64,000 nt of DNA, taken from positions 164,356-228,355 of the forward strand of contig CAVTHW010000002.1 of the NCBI GenBank assembly GCA_963734625.1, read 5' to 3'. Under the pieces are notes generated by a model, which saw only the letters and a list, made by a program, of their open reading frames with translations, was not told where the DNA came from and did not search any database. The position numbers were made by a program, and so were the translations under genes. Every line of letters begins with the position of its first letter. Position 1 is the stretch's first letter. Shown here piece by piece: positions 34,329 through 42,625 of the stretch. The DNA comes from CAVTHW01 sp963734625 (GTDB lineage Bacteria; Acidobacteriota; Terriglobia; Bryobacterales; Bryobacteraceae).

Positions 34329-34770
34329 GGACGGTCTGCCCACGGTGCGCGACACGGGCATCCAAAGACCAGCACCCCGCACCGACTATTAGCAGGAACA
34401 AAGACCCCAGGAGCATGGAGAAATCTGTGCGTGCCTCGTGCGCCATGGTCCAGAAGCCCGACCTCAGGAGTATGGGGATCTTGGTCGATGTGATCGCCAC
34501 CAGCATTATGACGATCAGAGGAACCGTGGCCAGCCTCGTCAGCAGGCCGAGGACTAGGAGAGAACCGCAGACAATCTCAAAACACCCGACGAACGGCGCC
34601 ATCACCTCCGGCGAGGGGATGCCGATCTTGGTGAAGCGGCCGACTCCCAACTGATCGGAAAACAGGAACTTCTGAATCCCCTCGGACAGGAACACGCAGC
34701 CGACCATGAGCCGGATCAGTAGGGTGGAGGAGGGGGCGTGCGTCTTGAGCAGCTTGTCAATAGCGTTCAT
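34315..34770 (-). CDS. DoxX-family membrane protein
   Basis: About 151-aa membrane protein with four hydrophobic helices. 'LLIRLMVGCVFLSEGIQKFLF' and 'FVGCFEIVCGSLLVLGLLTRLATVPLIVIMLVAI' are DoxX signatures. I start it at ATG 34770 (MNAIDKLLKTHAPSS). Some DoxX-type proteins link to thiosulfate oxidation or respiratory redox balance, which would fit the sulfur genes close by. It overlaps chrA downstream and follows a hemerythrin-like gene by 19 bp. Confidence 0.85.
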   Translation of the reverse strand: MNAIDKLLKTHAPSSTLLIRLMVGCVFLSEGIQKFLFSDQLGVGRFTKIGIPSPEVMAPFVGCFEIVCGSLLVLGLLTRLATVPLIVIMLVAITSTKIPILLRSGFWTMAHEARTDFSMLLGSLFLLIVGAGCWSLDARVAHRGQTVHAPE

Positions 34771-34789
34771 CCGATCGCTCCATTCTTCG

Positions 34790-35518
34790 CTAGACAGGGG
34801 TAAACTGAGCCAGTTCGTAAATCCCGAGCACCTTCTCGATCCTGGCGACTTCGTCGACGTTCTTCTCGAAACCGTCCTCTCCGAAAAGCTCATGCTCTCT
34901 TCTCTCGAAGTCCTCCCCCAGGGAGGCGTACTCATTCGGGGACAGGATCTTGCGAAATGCGGGGAAGAGCACGGTATCCTCACGCGCCTCGTGCGGCTCG
35001 TACATGCGAACAAAGAGACGCAGTGCATCGCCGAGTTTCGAGCGGTCCTGGGCGTTCTTCATGGCAGCAGCCGTGGACAGTTGAAGGACCGTCTCGGTCA
35101 GACCCCGGCCTTTCTTGTGCTGCTCTTCCAGGACATTCACCAATTCAACAAGGCTGCCCGCCTTGCGGAAACGCGGAAAGAGGTGCTCTTCTTCCAACCT
35201 CTCGTGGTAGTCCTCGATGAAGTGTCGAATCAGGTTCGCCGACGAGGCAAGGACATCTGGCGGGAGGTCCTGCCTGGAGTCAATCCTTCGGATGCCCTCC
35301 CGGTAAATCAACAAGACCCTTTTCAGGATCCCGTGCTCCCGCATCAGGTCTTCCGCCGGCGAGACCTCCTCCTCGCTTTCACCCTTCTTCACAGCCGCGC
35401 CCTCCTGTTTGGCAGGGTTCTCGGGACTTCTGGAACAACCGGACAGTATCAGACCGCCACCAGTCGCTGCGGCGCCTCCGAGGAAGCGCCGCCGGCTTTC
35501 TGCAAACCATTTGGACAT
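34790..35518 (-). CDS. Tat-exported hemerythrin-domain lipoprotein
   Basis: Start ATG 35518 is preceded by AGGAGG. The leader carries a Tat motif and lipobox (SRRRFLGG ... 'LILSGC'). The rest is a hemerythrin-like four-helix bundle with the expected His/Glu pattern: 'MREHGILKRVLLIYREGI', 'LIRHFIEDYHERLEEEHLFPRF', 'LVNVLEEQHKKGR', 'YEPHEAREDTVLFPAF'. These would bind a di-iron centre for oxygen or NO. About 242 aa. It is probably the first gene of the hemerythrin-DoxX-chrA-padR run. Confidence 0.88.
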   Translation of the reverse strand: MSKWFAESRRRFLGGAAATGGGLILSGCSRSPENPAKQEGAAVKKGESEEEVSPAEDLMREHGILKRVLLIYREGIRRIDSRQDLPPDVLASSANLIRHFIEDYHERLEEEHLFPRFRKAGSLVELVNVLEEQHKKGRGLTETVLQLSTAAAMKNAQDRSKLGDALRLFVRMYEPHEAREDTVLFPAFRKILSPNEYASLGEDFERREHELFGEDGFEKNVDEVARIEKVLGIYELAQFTPV

Positions 35519-35686
35519 TTCTCCCTCCTGGTAGGTTGTGCCCTCCGTGAGCCAGCGACGAGCCCGCGTCACCCCAATCGGCCGCCGGGACAGCGCTTTG
35601 ATCGACTCCGGATTTAACAACGAATACCGTCTACGGTTATCGTAATTTGGCTCGGGACCGCTGTCAAGCAAAACTCCAAGAAACAC

Positions 35687-35859
35687 AGATCAACACCGGT
35701 AACCCGGGCAATAGGGAGGCCTCAAGATGGGGATGGCCCTAAGTGGCCATCGAAAAGTCGAGCGCCCGCCCTTGCCGGAATCCAACCAGGCACTCTTGGG
35801 TGCGTATTCCGGGCAACGGCCAACGAGCTTTCAGCAAATAGGACCCGTTTATCTGATCG
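35687..35859. other. Intergenic, no gene recognised
   Basis: Short non-coding stretch between the hemerythrin gene and the next tRNA-end module. Open frames here have no supporting motifs. Confidence 0.35.
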
Positions 35860-36062
35860 TTATGGGATCGTAATGAGACTCGCGGTTCCTGCGTCTTATG
35901 CGTTTTGTGAGTTTTTAGAATCAATAAGTTGCGTGTTTTCAATGGGGCCTATGGGTTCGAATCCCACCCTCACCGCCATTTGTCGTATTTTAAATAGCTT
36001 AGACAGTATTATTGACTAGTTTTAATCATTGATCTACTTGTATCCTATTGAAGAAAAGAGAA
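35860..36062. repeat. tRNA-3'-end-like module, copy 2
   Basis: Shares about 115 bp with the module at 42300-42425: TAATGAGACT, a pyrimidine-rich part, AATAAGTTGCGTGTTTTCAAT, GGGGCC, then a tRNA T-arm through CCA (GGGTTCGAATCCCACCC to CACCGCCA near 35980). ATTGAAGAAAAGAG follows at about 36049, close to the ATTGAAAACAAA seen after the other copies. GTTTTCAAT and ATTGAA(A)AC form inverted arms around the T-arm. No complete tRNA is present. Confidence 0.65.
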
Positions 36063-36096
36063 GCAGGCGACGGCGCCTGGGGCGCCTCCGGCCCGG

Positions 36097-37410
36097 GTGC
36101 CGTCGGAGAGTTGTCTGTTCCTGAACGTCTGGCGCCCCGCGAGCGCCGCGCCAGGGGCGAGGCTGCCCGTGATGGTCTGGATCTACAGGGGCGGGTTCAC
36201 GGGCGGATCGAGCGCCTCGCCCAACACCTCGGGGCCCCAGTTCGCTAAACAGGGCGTCGTCCTGGTCGCTGCCAATTACTGCGTGGGGCGTTTCGGGTTC
36301 TTCGCCTTCCCCGCGTTGAGCCGCGAGCGCACTGACGAGACCAAGGGGAACTACGCGTATATGGACCAGATCGCGGCCCTGCGGTGGGTCAAACGGAACA
36401 TCGCCGCGTTCGGAGGCGATCCGGGCAACGTCACTATCTTTGGATTCTCCGCGGGCGGCGTCTCGGTGCACAGCCTCCTGGTTTCGCCAATGGCGCGCGG
36501 CCTGTTCCACAAGGCGATCGTCGAGTCTGGCGGTTCGCGCGACAGCGTGCTCACCGCGCGGCCGATGCGCGCGGACGGCGTCGATCCGAACTATCCGGTG
36601 TCGGCCGAGACGATCGGGATCAACTTCGCGCGCTCGATGGGGATCGAGGGCACGGATCAGGCCGCGCTGGCCAGTCTGCGCGCCCTCAGCGCCGACGCGG
36701 TCCTGCGCGGCGCGCCGGCCCAACCGGGGGTTAGCGTTCCGTCCTACGAGACGACGCCGGTCCTTGACGGCAAACTGGTCACGGAGACTGCCGAGACCGC
36801 CTACAAGGCCCGCCGCCAGCCGCGTGTCCCGCTCCTGCTCGGAAGCAACAGCAACGATACTGCGGGTAACCGGGTAAGGGCGACCACCAAGGAGCAGTTG
36901 TTCGCCCGGTTCGGCCAGTGGAGCGCCCAGGCGAAGGCGGCCTACGATCCCGACGGATCGACGGATTTGGCCACGCTGGTATCGAGGGCAAACAACGACT
37001 TCGGCCAAGCCGAGCCGGCCCGCTTCGCCGCGAATGCCTTCGCGGCCAACGGTTCGCCCGTCTACCGCTACCGGTTCTCCTACGTTCAGACTGCGATGCG
37101 GGAACAGATGCGGGCGGGGGCCTCGCACGGCGGCGAAATCGGCTTCGTGTTCGGCACGCTGACGGCCCGCCCAGGCTCGACGCTATCGCCTGAGGATCAG
37201 GCGGTCGTCCGGATGGCGCAAAGCTACTGGGTCAACTTCGCCAAGACCGGCGACCCGAATGGTGCGGACCTGCCGGCCTGGCCGCGTCACGATCCCAGCA
37301 AGGATTTGATCTTCGAATTCCGTCCCGATGGCTCGGCCGGCGCGGGCCCGGATTCCTGGAAAGCGCGGCTTGACGTGATGCAGTTGGCCACCGAATCGGG
37401 GAAGCGGTAG
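36097..37410 (+). CDS. Carboxylesterase type B, 5'-truncated
   Basis: Alpha/beta hydrolase (COesterase). 'SESCLFLNVWRPASA', oxyanion-hole region 'VMVWIYRGGFTGGSS', nucleophile elbow 'IFGFSAGGVSVHSLL', and the catalytic His in 'ASHGGEIGFVFGTL' are all visible. The family normally begins 70-100 residues before 'SEDCLYLNVW', with a strand and the 'F.GIPYA.PP' motif. Here the frame starts only a few residues before it, right after the tRNA-end module (36062). The beginning seems to have been lost at that junction, and the enzyme would lack a signal peptide and the first sheet. It is probably a truncated gene. Confidence 0.82.
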   Translation: MPSESCLFLNVWRPASAAPGARLPVMVWIYRGGFTGGSSASPNTSGPQFAKQGVVLVAANYCVGRFGFFAFPALSRERTDETKGNYAYMDQIAALRWVKRNIAAFGGDPGNVTIFGFSAGGVSVHSLLVSPMARGLFHKAIVESGGSRDSVLTARPMRADGVDPNYPVSAETIGINFARSMGIEGTDQAALASLRALSADAVLRGAPAQPGVSVPSYETTPVLDGKLVTETAETAYKARRQPRVPLLLGSNSNDTAGNRVRATTKEQLFARFGQWSAQAKAAYDPDGSTDLATLVSRANNDFGQAEPARFAANAFAANGSPVYRYRFSYVQTAMREQMRAGASHGGEIGFVFGTLTARPGSTLSPEDQAVVRMAQSYWVNFAKTGDPNGADLPAWPRHDPSKDLIFEFRPDGSAGAGPDSWKARLDVMQLATESGKR

Positions 37411-37643
37411 AATTTCTGAGACCGGATAGTACGGACGGCGCGGCGGGACGGCAGTCGGACCGTCGTTGGGAGGGCTGGCCCGCGCGTGGGTAGGGCGGGC
37501 GGCGCCTTCCACTGCCGTCGAGCCGCCCCCCGGTACAAGGCACCGCCAGCCCTGGCGGTGCGGTCGCCAGGATTCCGGTGTTGCCGCCGGCAACGTCGGG
37601 CAAGGCTGTCCGAGCCGTTCCGCCGCGAGACCGGAGACGACAC

Positions 37644-37858
37644 GTGGGACGTCAGCGATTCGCGGTGGTGTGCCGCTCGGTGTTTTTCGTCGGGGTGACG
37701 CTGGCGGGCGTGCCCGGCGCCAGGAGGCGCAGGCCCTCAAGGACCTGCAGACGCCAGACAGGCCGCTGGTGCTGAAGGCACAAGGCAGCTTTTTCGTCGG
37801 GGGCGAAAATGCCGACCTGTCAGTAGACACAACCCAATCCGCGCCCGAGGCGCCGTAA
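37644..37858 (+). pseudogene. Exported alpha/beta hydrolase, N-terminal fragment
   Basis: A GTG at 37644 begins a signal-like segment ('RFAVVCRSVFFVGVTLAGVPGA'). After a one-base shift near 37725 the frame reads 'LKDLQTPDRPLVLKAQGSFFVGG', which I recognise as the start of a bacterial and fungal esterase group. The frame stops at 37858, and no further hydrolase motifs follow. This looks like a broken gene start, although recognition rests on one motif. Confidence 0.35.
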
Positions 37859-38229
37859 ACAATAACGCTGGGCCGGCGACAACTGCTGCTCTGTGGAAAT
37901 CGATCGGGAGGACGGCAGCCGCTGACTTCGGCAGACTCTCACGGAAGTAGTCTGCACTGATCCGGCCCATGGCCTTGGAACCGCCTTTCAGCCGGCAGCC
38001 AGGCACACGTCGCCGCCGGTTCCGACGCCGGGGTGCCGAGGAAAGAAAAGCTGTTGCGGCGAGCTGTGGTCCGCAATAATTCCGTCCGAGCGTCATGCGG
38101 CCACTTTCTCCAGCCAGTATTCGTGGTGCAAGCCACCCAGAACAGATCTACTTCGAACAACATGACCTGCCGGTAGACGGTGGCGATGTTCGCCTCGCGG
38201 TGGTGGTGCCTGCAACGGCACCAGTATGC
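37859..38229. other. No gene recognised
   Basis: About 370 bp with only short frames, between hydrolase fragments and the first 115-bp direct repeat. I could not assign any part to a known family. Confidence 0.3.
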
Positions 38230-38345
38230 AGGATGTCCATTCGAGATGGACGCATTTACGAACTTCCTCGCGTTGTTAACAGGCTGGAGAATCCTCCTTC
38301 AGGAGAATTCTCCATTCGAGAGTTCGTATTTGCGTGTCTCTTGGG
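38230..38345. repeat. 115-bp direct repeat flanking the TOTE/higBA segment, left copy
   Basis: Matches 41740-41857 with short indels. The shared parts include GTCCATTCGAGANGGACGC, GGTTAAC-like sequence and a 45-bp almost identical end running from GAATTCTCCATTCGAG to TGTCTCTTGGGGA. It contains small hairpins (GTCC...GGAC and GGAGAA...TTCTCC). The two copies bracket about 3.4 kb. Confidence 0.7.
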
Positions 38346-40395
38346 GAGCGAGCGACGATTGGACGCCATCCCTGACAGCCTGCGTACGCTGCGCTGCGTA
38401 GTCGTGCTTCCACGCTGGGTCGACGGGCAGCGGAACGTCAACGGGCCATCCCGGCACAGCGCGTCTGCGGGCAGGACGATGGTGTAGCCGACGGCTTCGT
38501 ATCCACGGCAGCGCCGATCGAACATCCGTGCCAGCATCGGGCACGTCGAGATCGGCGTAATCGTACACGCGCACCTCGCGCTTCGCTTCGTGGAGGCGGT
38601 GGAACCTGCCCACGTACTGGGCCACAGTCCCGCGCCACGATACGGGCAGCGTCAGGAACAGTGTGTCGAGCCGCGGCATCGTCGAATCCTTCGCCGATGT
38701 ACTTGCCGGTGGCGAGGAGGACGCGCTCCTCGATCGTCGGGAATGCGCGCCAACCGCTCCGCAACGGCTTCGGTCTCCTTCCTCCCCATGCCGCCGCGAA
38801 GCACGACCAAGTGGCGGATTCTCCCGGACAGACTGAGCGGCGAGCGCATCGAGGTGCCGATTGCGCTCCGTCAGCACGACGGGCGAGCGGGCCTTCGCGC
38901 ACGGCCTGGATCACATCGTCGCAGATCAGCCGATTGCGTCCCTCGTCCGCCACCAGTTCCCTGAGATAGTCGAAAGAAACTCGATTTCGGTGGTCCGAGG
39001 TCCGGGCCGCACTGGTCGAATGAAAACCGGTGGGACGGACGATCACCGTGTGCGCGAACGGTCTCAGTGGCCGCCTGCGCTTGGCGTTCGACCTGGTAAC
39101 GCACCGGGCCGCACTGCATGAAGATGATCGGGTGATGGCCGTCCTTGCGCGCGACGGTGGCCGACAGCCCCGTGACGAACCTCGCTTTGGCACGGCGGGC
39201 GACCTGCTCAAAGCTCTGCGCGGACAGGTGGTGGCACTCGTCCACGACGAGGTGCCCGTATTCTCCGACGCAGTCGTCGACGACGCCCTTGCGGACGAGG
39301 CTCTGAATGAGCGCGACGTCGAGCGTCCCGCCCGGCTTGCGGCCGCCCGTCGCCGATTCGCCCAATGGCCGGCGACCGGCAGGCCCAGAAACGCCGACAG
39401 TCGCTCGACCCACTGTTCGAGCAGTTGCTGCCGGTGCACCAGGACGAGCGTATTGACGCCGCGCCGCGCGATCAGCCACGCCGCAATCACGGTCTTTCCG
39501 AAGGCCGTGGTCGCGGCCAGTACTCCGGTATCGTGGGCGAGCATCGCCTCCGCCGCCGCCTGCTGCTCCGGCCGCAGTTCTCCCGTGAAACGCGACGTCG
39601 ATCCGCTGACCCGGGTAGCGCTCGTCCCGAACTGTCGATTTGATCCCGAGGCCCGACGAGCAGTTGTCGCACATCGTCCAGGCAGCCTCGCGGAAGGCCG
39701 ATGTGATGCGAGTGCTCTTCGGCGCAGGCGATGACTCGCGGCTTGTCGTGAGGTGCGGCAGCCGCATCGCCTGCGCCTTGTAGAACTCCGGATTCTGAAA
39801 GGCCGCGACGCGGAGCAGGCGATTGCGCAGGGCCGGCGGGAGACCGTCTCTTGGCGATATAGATCTCGCTCCCCAGCACGAGCTCCAGGCTGCGCGGCAG
39901 TCGGCCGGCAATCGGGCGGCTCTTTCCGGCGACGCGATGGCGGCGTCGTCCAAGGCTCGGCTTCATCTTCATCCGGCGAGCGGAAACCGGACGCCGACCA
40001 CATTCGCCCGAGCGTTCGGCGATGCGCGAACGAGGTCCTCGACTTGTGAACGGCCAGTCTTCCGAACCGAGGACAGAAACGCCCACTGGTCGGCGTGGGG
40101 ATTGAAATCGTCATCGAGGAACACGCTGTTACCCGCGCTCACGCGGCTGCTTCTGCAGCGGCAGGGCGATCAGGTTGCCGAATCCGCCCTGGGGCAGCGT
40201 GTCCTGGTTGGGGAAGAAGCGGTCGTAGGAATCCAGGCCGACGTCGGGCCGGCGCTCCATCGTTTCCGTGAGAATGCAACGAGCCGAGCCTTGCGGGCGC
40301 AGTGCGGCCGGAAGGGCCTCGTCGAAGAAGAGCCAGACGTGCGCGCCGGATCGCCGAGCGTGAACGTTCCAGGCCGCACCGCAGATGCATGGGTC
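38330..40395 (-). pseudogene. TOTE-type primase-helicase (AEP + superfamily 2 helicase), decayed
   Basis: Pieces in three frames form one long protein resembling the TOTE conflict-system family. From 40395: the AEP-type primase part ('SGAHVWLFFDEALPA', 'CILTETMERRPDVGLDSYDRFFPNQDTLP', 'GGFGNLIALPLQ'). Next comes the linker ('RLLRVAAFQNPEFYKAQAMRLP'), then the helicase core ('FTGELRPEQQAAAEAMLAHDTGVLAATTAFGKTVIAAWLIA' with Walker A, 'NTLVLVHRQQLLEQWVERL', 'GHLVVDECHHLSAQSFEQV' with the DEAH-like box, 'FVTGLSATVARKDGHHPI'), and the second helicase lobe ('LFLTLPVSWRGTVAQYVGRFHRLH', 'VYDYADLDVPMLARMFDRRCRGYEAVGY'). There are multiple frameshifts, and the N-terminus is lost at an AbiEi-like fragment. 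It is not functional as read. Confidence 0.72.
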
Positions 40396-40640
40396 GCCCT
40401 CTTCCCGGCGCCAGCCCGCCCCGACCTGATCCTCTGGTGGCTTTGGTCGCGGGGACGCAGCGATTCCCCGCAGGGAGTCTTCAGCCACCGCACAGCCCTG
40501 GCCCTCCACGAACTCACCGATGTCAACCCGGCAAGAATCGATCTGACCGTGCCGCCCACCTTTCGAAAGGGTTCGGAGATCCCGCTTGTGCTCCGGCTCC
40601 ACTTTGGCGAGGTCGCCGCCGCCGAAATGGTAGGGGTGAG
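40390..40640 (+). pseudogene. AbiEi-type antitoxin fragment
   Basis: On the plus strand, an open frame contains 'RPDLILWWLWSRGRSDSPQGVFSHRTALALHELTDV' and 'PARIDLTVPPTFRKGSEIPLVLRLHF', the central region of AbiEi-like antitoxins (type IV toxin-antitoxin). The N-terminal winged helix and the C-terminal part ('TPLRT...') are missing or out of frame, and no AbiEii toxin lies next to it. It meets the decayed TOTE gene tail to tail. Confidence 0.55.
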
Positions 40641-40859
40641 CCGAGAGTGTACTACCCTTCTTACGGGTGCGGGCACTCAGGCCCCAGCCGCGGGCCCTGC
40701 ATGATCTTCGGCATCCGGGGCGGCATCCTCGGGATCGGTGCGGTCCCGGTGTTCGCGGGCGGCGCGCCTGGTGCAGAGAGCCTCGAGGGCCGCGACGAAA
40801 TCGAACGCGAACCGGCGCGAGCTCACCAGCCTTCAGTTGAGCCCCGGAACGCTGACGAG

Positions 40860-41264
40860 TTAGATGAAGAGGTTCGCCGAGACCTTGAAAAACTCGGCAA
40901 GCTGCCTGGCATGTACTTTGCTGATGGCGCGTTTCTCGTTGATGACGTCGGATACGTAGCCGCTGGATTTGAAAATCGGAAGAAGGTCGGCTTGCTTCAA
41001 ACTCCGTTGTTCCATCAGATACACCAACATTTCGTGAGGAGTCGGATCGGGCAGAGGATGATGCTCCTCTTCGTAGTCCTTGATAAGGCGAACCATCAGG
41101 TCAAGGGCGGTGTCCTCTTCCGCGGTACGATGCTCGCTCTTGTCCATCAGCTTCTCGACCGCGGCCAGCATGCGTTCATGCTCTTCGTCCGTCGTGATCA
41201 CTCGCGGCAGGACTTTCGCCAATACCCGAGCGTACTTCTTGTCGTCGATGACTAGCGCGCCCAT
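40860..41264 (-). CDS. higA: HigA-type antitoxin (XRE-like HTH)
   Basis: 134-aa antitoxin of the HigA group. The C-terminal half is a lambda-repressor-like helix-turn-helix ('MLVYLMEQRSLKQADLLPIFKSSGYVSDVINEKRAISKVHARQLAEFFKVSANLFI'); the N-terminal half is acidic and helical and would cover the toxin. It overlaps the end of the toxin gene by about 13 bp. In HigBA systems the toxin comes first, as here. It probably represses the operon at the palindrome at 41551-41579. Confidence 0.88.
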   Translation of the reverse strand: MGALVIDDKKYARVLAKVLPRVITTDEEHERMLAAVEKLMDKSEHRTAEEDTALDLMVRLIKDYEEEHHPLPDPTPHEMLVYLMEQRSLKQADLLPIFKSSGYVSDVINEKRAISKVHARQLAEFFKVSANLFI

Positions 41265-41548
41265 TGTTTCCAGCCTCCTCGCGTGTATTCCTTGTGAGCC
41301 AGGAATTCTTTGACCATCAGAAGCTTCGCCCGATAGTCAACCTTCACTATCAGGCGGTAGTAGTTATGCCGGATGTTGAAAATCAGCAGCGACTTGTACT
41401 GGTCGGCATCCGGAAAATGCAGACGAACCTCATTGAGGTCCCGCCAGACGGCGTGGCTGGCTGCCTTGTTCCACCGCAACAGTTCTTCGGCCGCATCCGC
41501 GTGAAGAGCCGCGTACCTCTTGATGGCCGTCGAGCTGATCACGTTCAT
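41252..41548 (-). CDS. higB: HigB-type mRNA interferase toxin
   Basis: 98-aa RelE/HigB-fold toxin. 'MNVISSTAIKRYAALHADAAEELLRWNKAASHAVWRDLNEVRLHFPDADQYKSLLIFNIRHNYYRLIVKVDYRAKLLMVKEFLAHKEYTRGGWK' in pieces shows the HigB signatures (FNI.HNYYRLI and the C-terminal H-x-EY). I start it at ATG 41548, directly beside a perfect palindrome. The gene is intact and followed by its antitoxin, so this module may still be active inside an otherwise decayed segment. Confidence 0.88.
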   Translation of the reverse strand: MNVISSTAIKRYAALHADAAEELLRWNKAASHAVWRDLNEVRLHFPDADQYKSLLIFNIRHNYYRLIVKVDYRAKLLMVKEFLAHKEYTRGGWKQWAR

Positions 41549-41550
41549 GG

Positions 41551-41579
41551 CTCCATGCTCGCATAATGCGAGCATGGAG
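41551..41579. promoter_or_regulatory. Perfect 14-bp-arm palindrome, higBA operator
   Basis: CTCCATGCTCGCAT-A-ATGCGAGCATGGAG, a perfect inverted repeat with a one-base centre, ends 2 bp upstream of the higB ATG (minus strand). Antitoxins of the HigA family bind such palindromes to repress their own operon. The location covers the expected ribosome-binding and promoter region. Confidence 0.8.
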
Positions 41580-41739
41580 TCAAGAAGACTCCGCCGCTTC
41601 GCCTTCGGCTGATGTCCGCCGCAGGCTGGGTCGTGCTCGGCGACGGAAGCGAAGTGGAGCAGAGGCTTGAACGTCAATCGGACGAAGCCTTACACGGCTG
41701 GTCCCGGGGAGCCATTCGGCAACGCTATCCCCCAGGCGA

Positions 41740-41857
41740 GACGTCCATTCGAGACGGACGCATCTCCGAATTCCACCGTGTGGTTAACGAGCCGGAGAAT
41801 TCCCGTCCAACAGAATTCTCCATTCGAGAGTTCGTATTTGCGTGTCTCTTGGGGAGG
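41740..41857. repeat. 115-bp direct repeat flanking the TOTE/higBA segment, right copy
   Basis: Counterpart of 38230-38345; see the shared end TATTTGCGTGTCTCTTGGGGA. The SpoIIE-like fragment begins right at its right edge, so this repeat marks a breakpoint. Confidence 0.7.
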
Positions 41858-42108
41858 CAAGTTATGAGGAGCGGGTAGTGAGGCTTGAACCAGGAGACCG
41901 TCTGTATTTTGCCACGGACGGGCTCACGGAGGCGGAGAACACCGCCGGGCGGGATTTCGGTGCAGAGAAGTTGCTTGAAGCTTACGATCAGAATCGGCAC
42001 CGGCCGCTCGATGAGAGCCTCACGGCAGTGATTGCGGGCGCCGAAGAGTGGTGTGCGCCAGCGCAGCTCGCCGACGACTTGGCCATGCTCGCACTCGAAT
42101 ATCAGTGA
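41858..42108 (+). pseudogene. SpoIIE/PP2C-type phosphatase, C-terminal fragment
   Basis: A frame of about 83 codons reads 'VVRLEPGDRLYFATDGLTEAENTAGRDFGAEKLLEAYD' and 'APAQLADDLAMLALEYQ', the last part of a SpoIIE/RsbU serine phosphatase with the metal-binding Asp in 'FATDG' and 'ADDLAML'. The rest of the domain is absent; the left edge is the 115-bp repeat. It is a remnant. Confidence 0.7.
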
Positions 42109-42299
42109 TAGGCGAGCGCCGTGGCCGATGTCGGCGCGACCAGAAACGTCGACTGATGTGACAAAGCGAGGTGCGGCGCGGGGACGAGACTGCGTGCCTG
42201 GCCTTCGACCCCCGGGCCTACCGGGGTGTCAGCAACGTGCCACGCAGCCTGCAGCCTCGGGTATCTGCCGGTGGAACTCCAGCAAATCAGACCTGATTA

Positions 42300-42520
42300 T
42301 CCGATCATAATAGGATCGTAATGAGACTAGCGCTTCTTGCGTTCTATGCGTTTTATGAGCTTGTAGAATCAGTAAGTTGCGTGTTTTCAATGGGGCCTTT
42401 GGGTTCGAATCCCACCCTCACCGCCAAGTAGTTTATAATCAATTGTGTAGCGTAGTTTCTCGGTTCGTCTTCTACGCAGCTAGATCTCTCTTCCAGACCT
42501 TAAAACATTGAAAACAAAGA
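42300..42520. repeat. tRNA-3'-end-like module, copy 3
   Basis: Strongly similar to the module at 35860-36062: TAATGAGACT, AGTAAGTTGCGTGTTTTCAAT, GGGGCCTTT, T-arm GGGTTCGAATCCCACCC through CACCGCCA (near 42425), then ATTGAAAACAAAGAG at about 42508. It lies directly left of the IS1634-type element. Confidence 0.65.
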
Positions 42521-42558
42521 GCGATGCCTCCGTGGGTGGCGTAAGTACCCTCGGTGCT

Positions 42559-42575
42559 TAGCGCATGTTTGCCAT
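42559..42575. repeat. IS1634-type terminal inverted repeat, left
   Basis: TAGCGCATGTTTGCCAT, the perfect reverse complement of 44528-44544. Confidence 0.85.
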
Positions 42576-42625
42576 AGCTCCCTGTAAACCCAAGAAAACA
42601 GGCAGGCGGTTTTTGAGTTTGGTCA

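Noticed and set aside
36034..37128. 364-codon minus-strand ORF over the carboxylesterase
   Set aside because: Antisense shadow rich in Arg/Gly with no family motifs.
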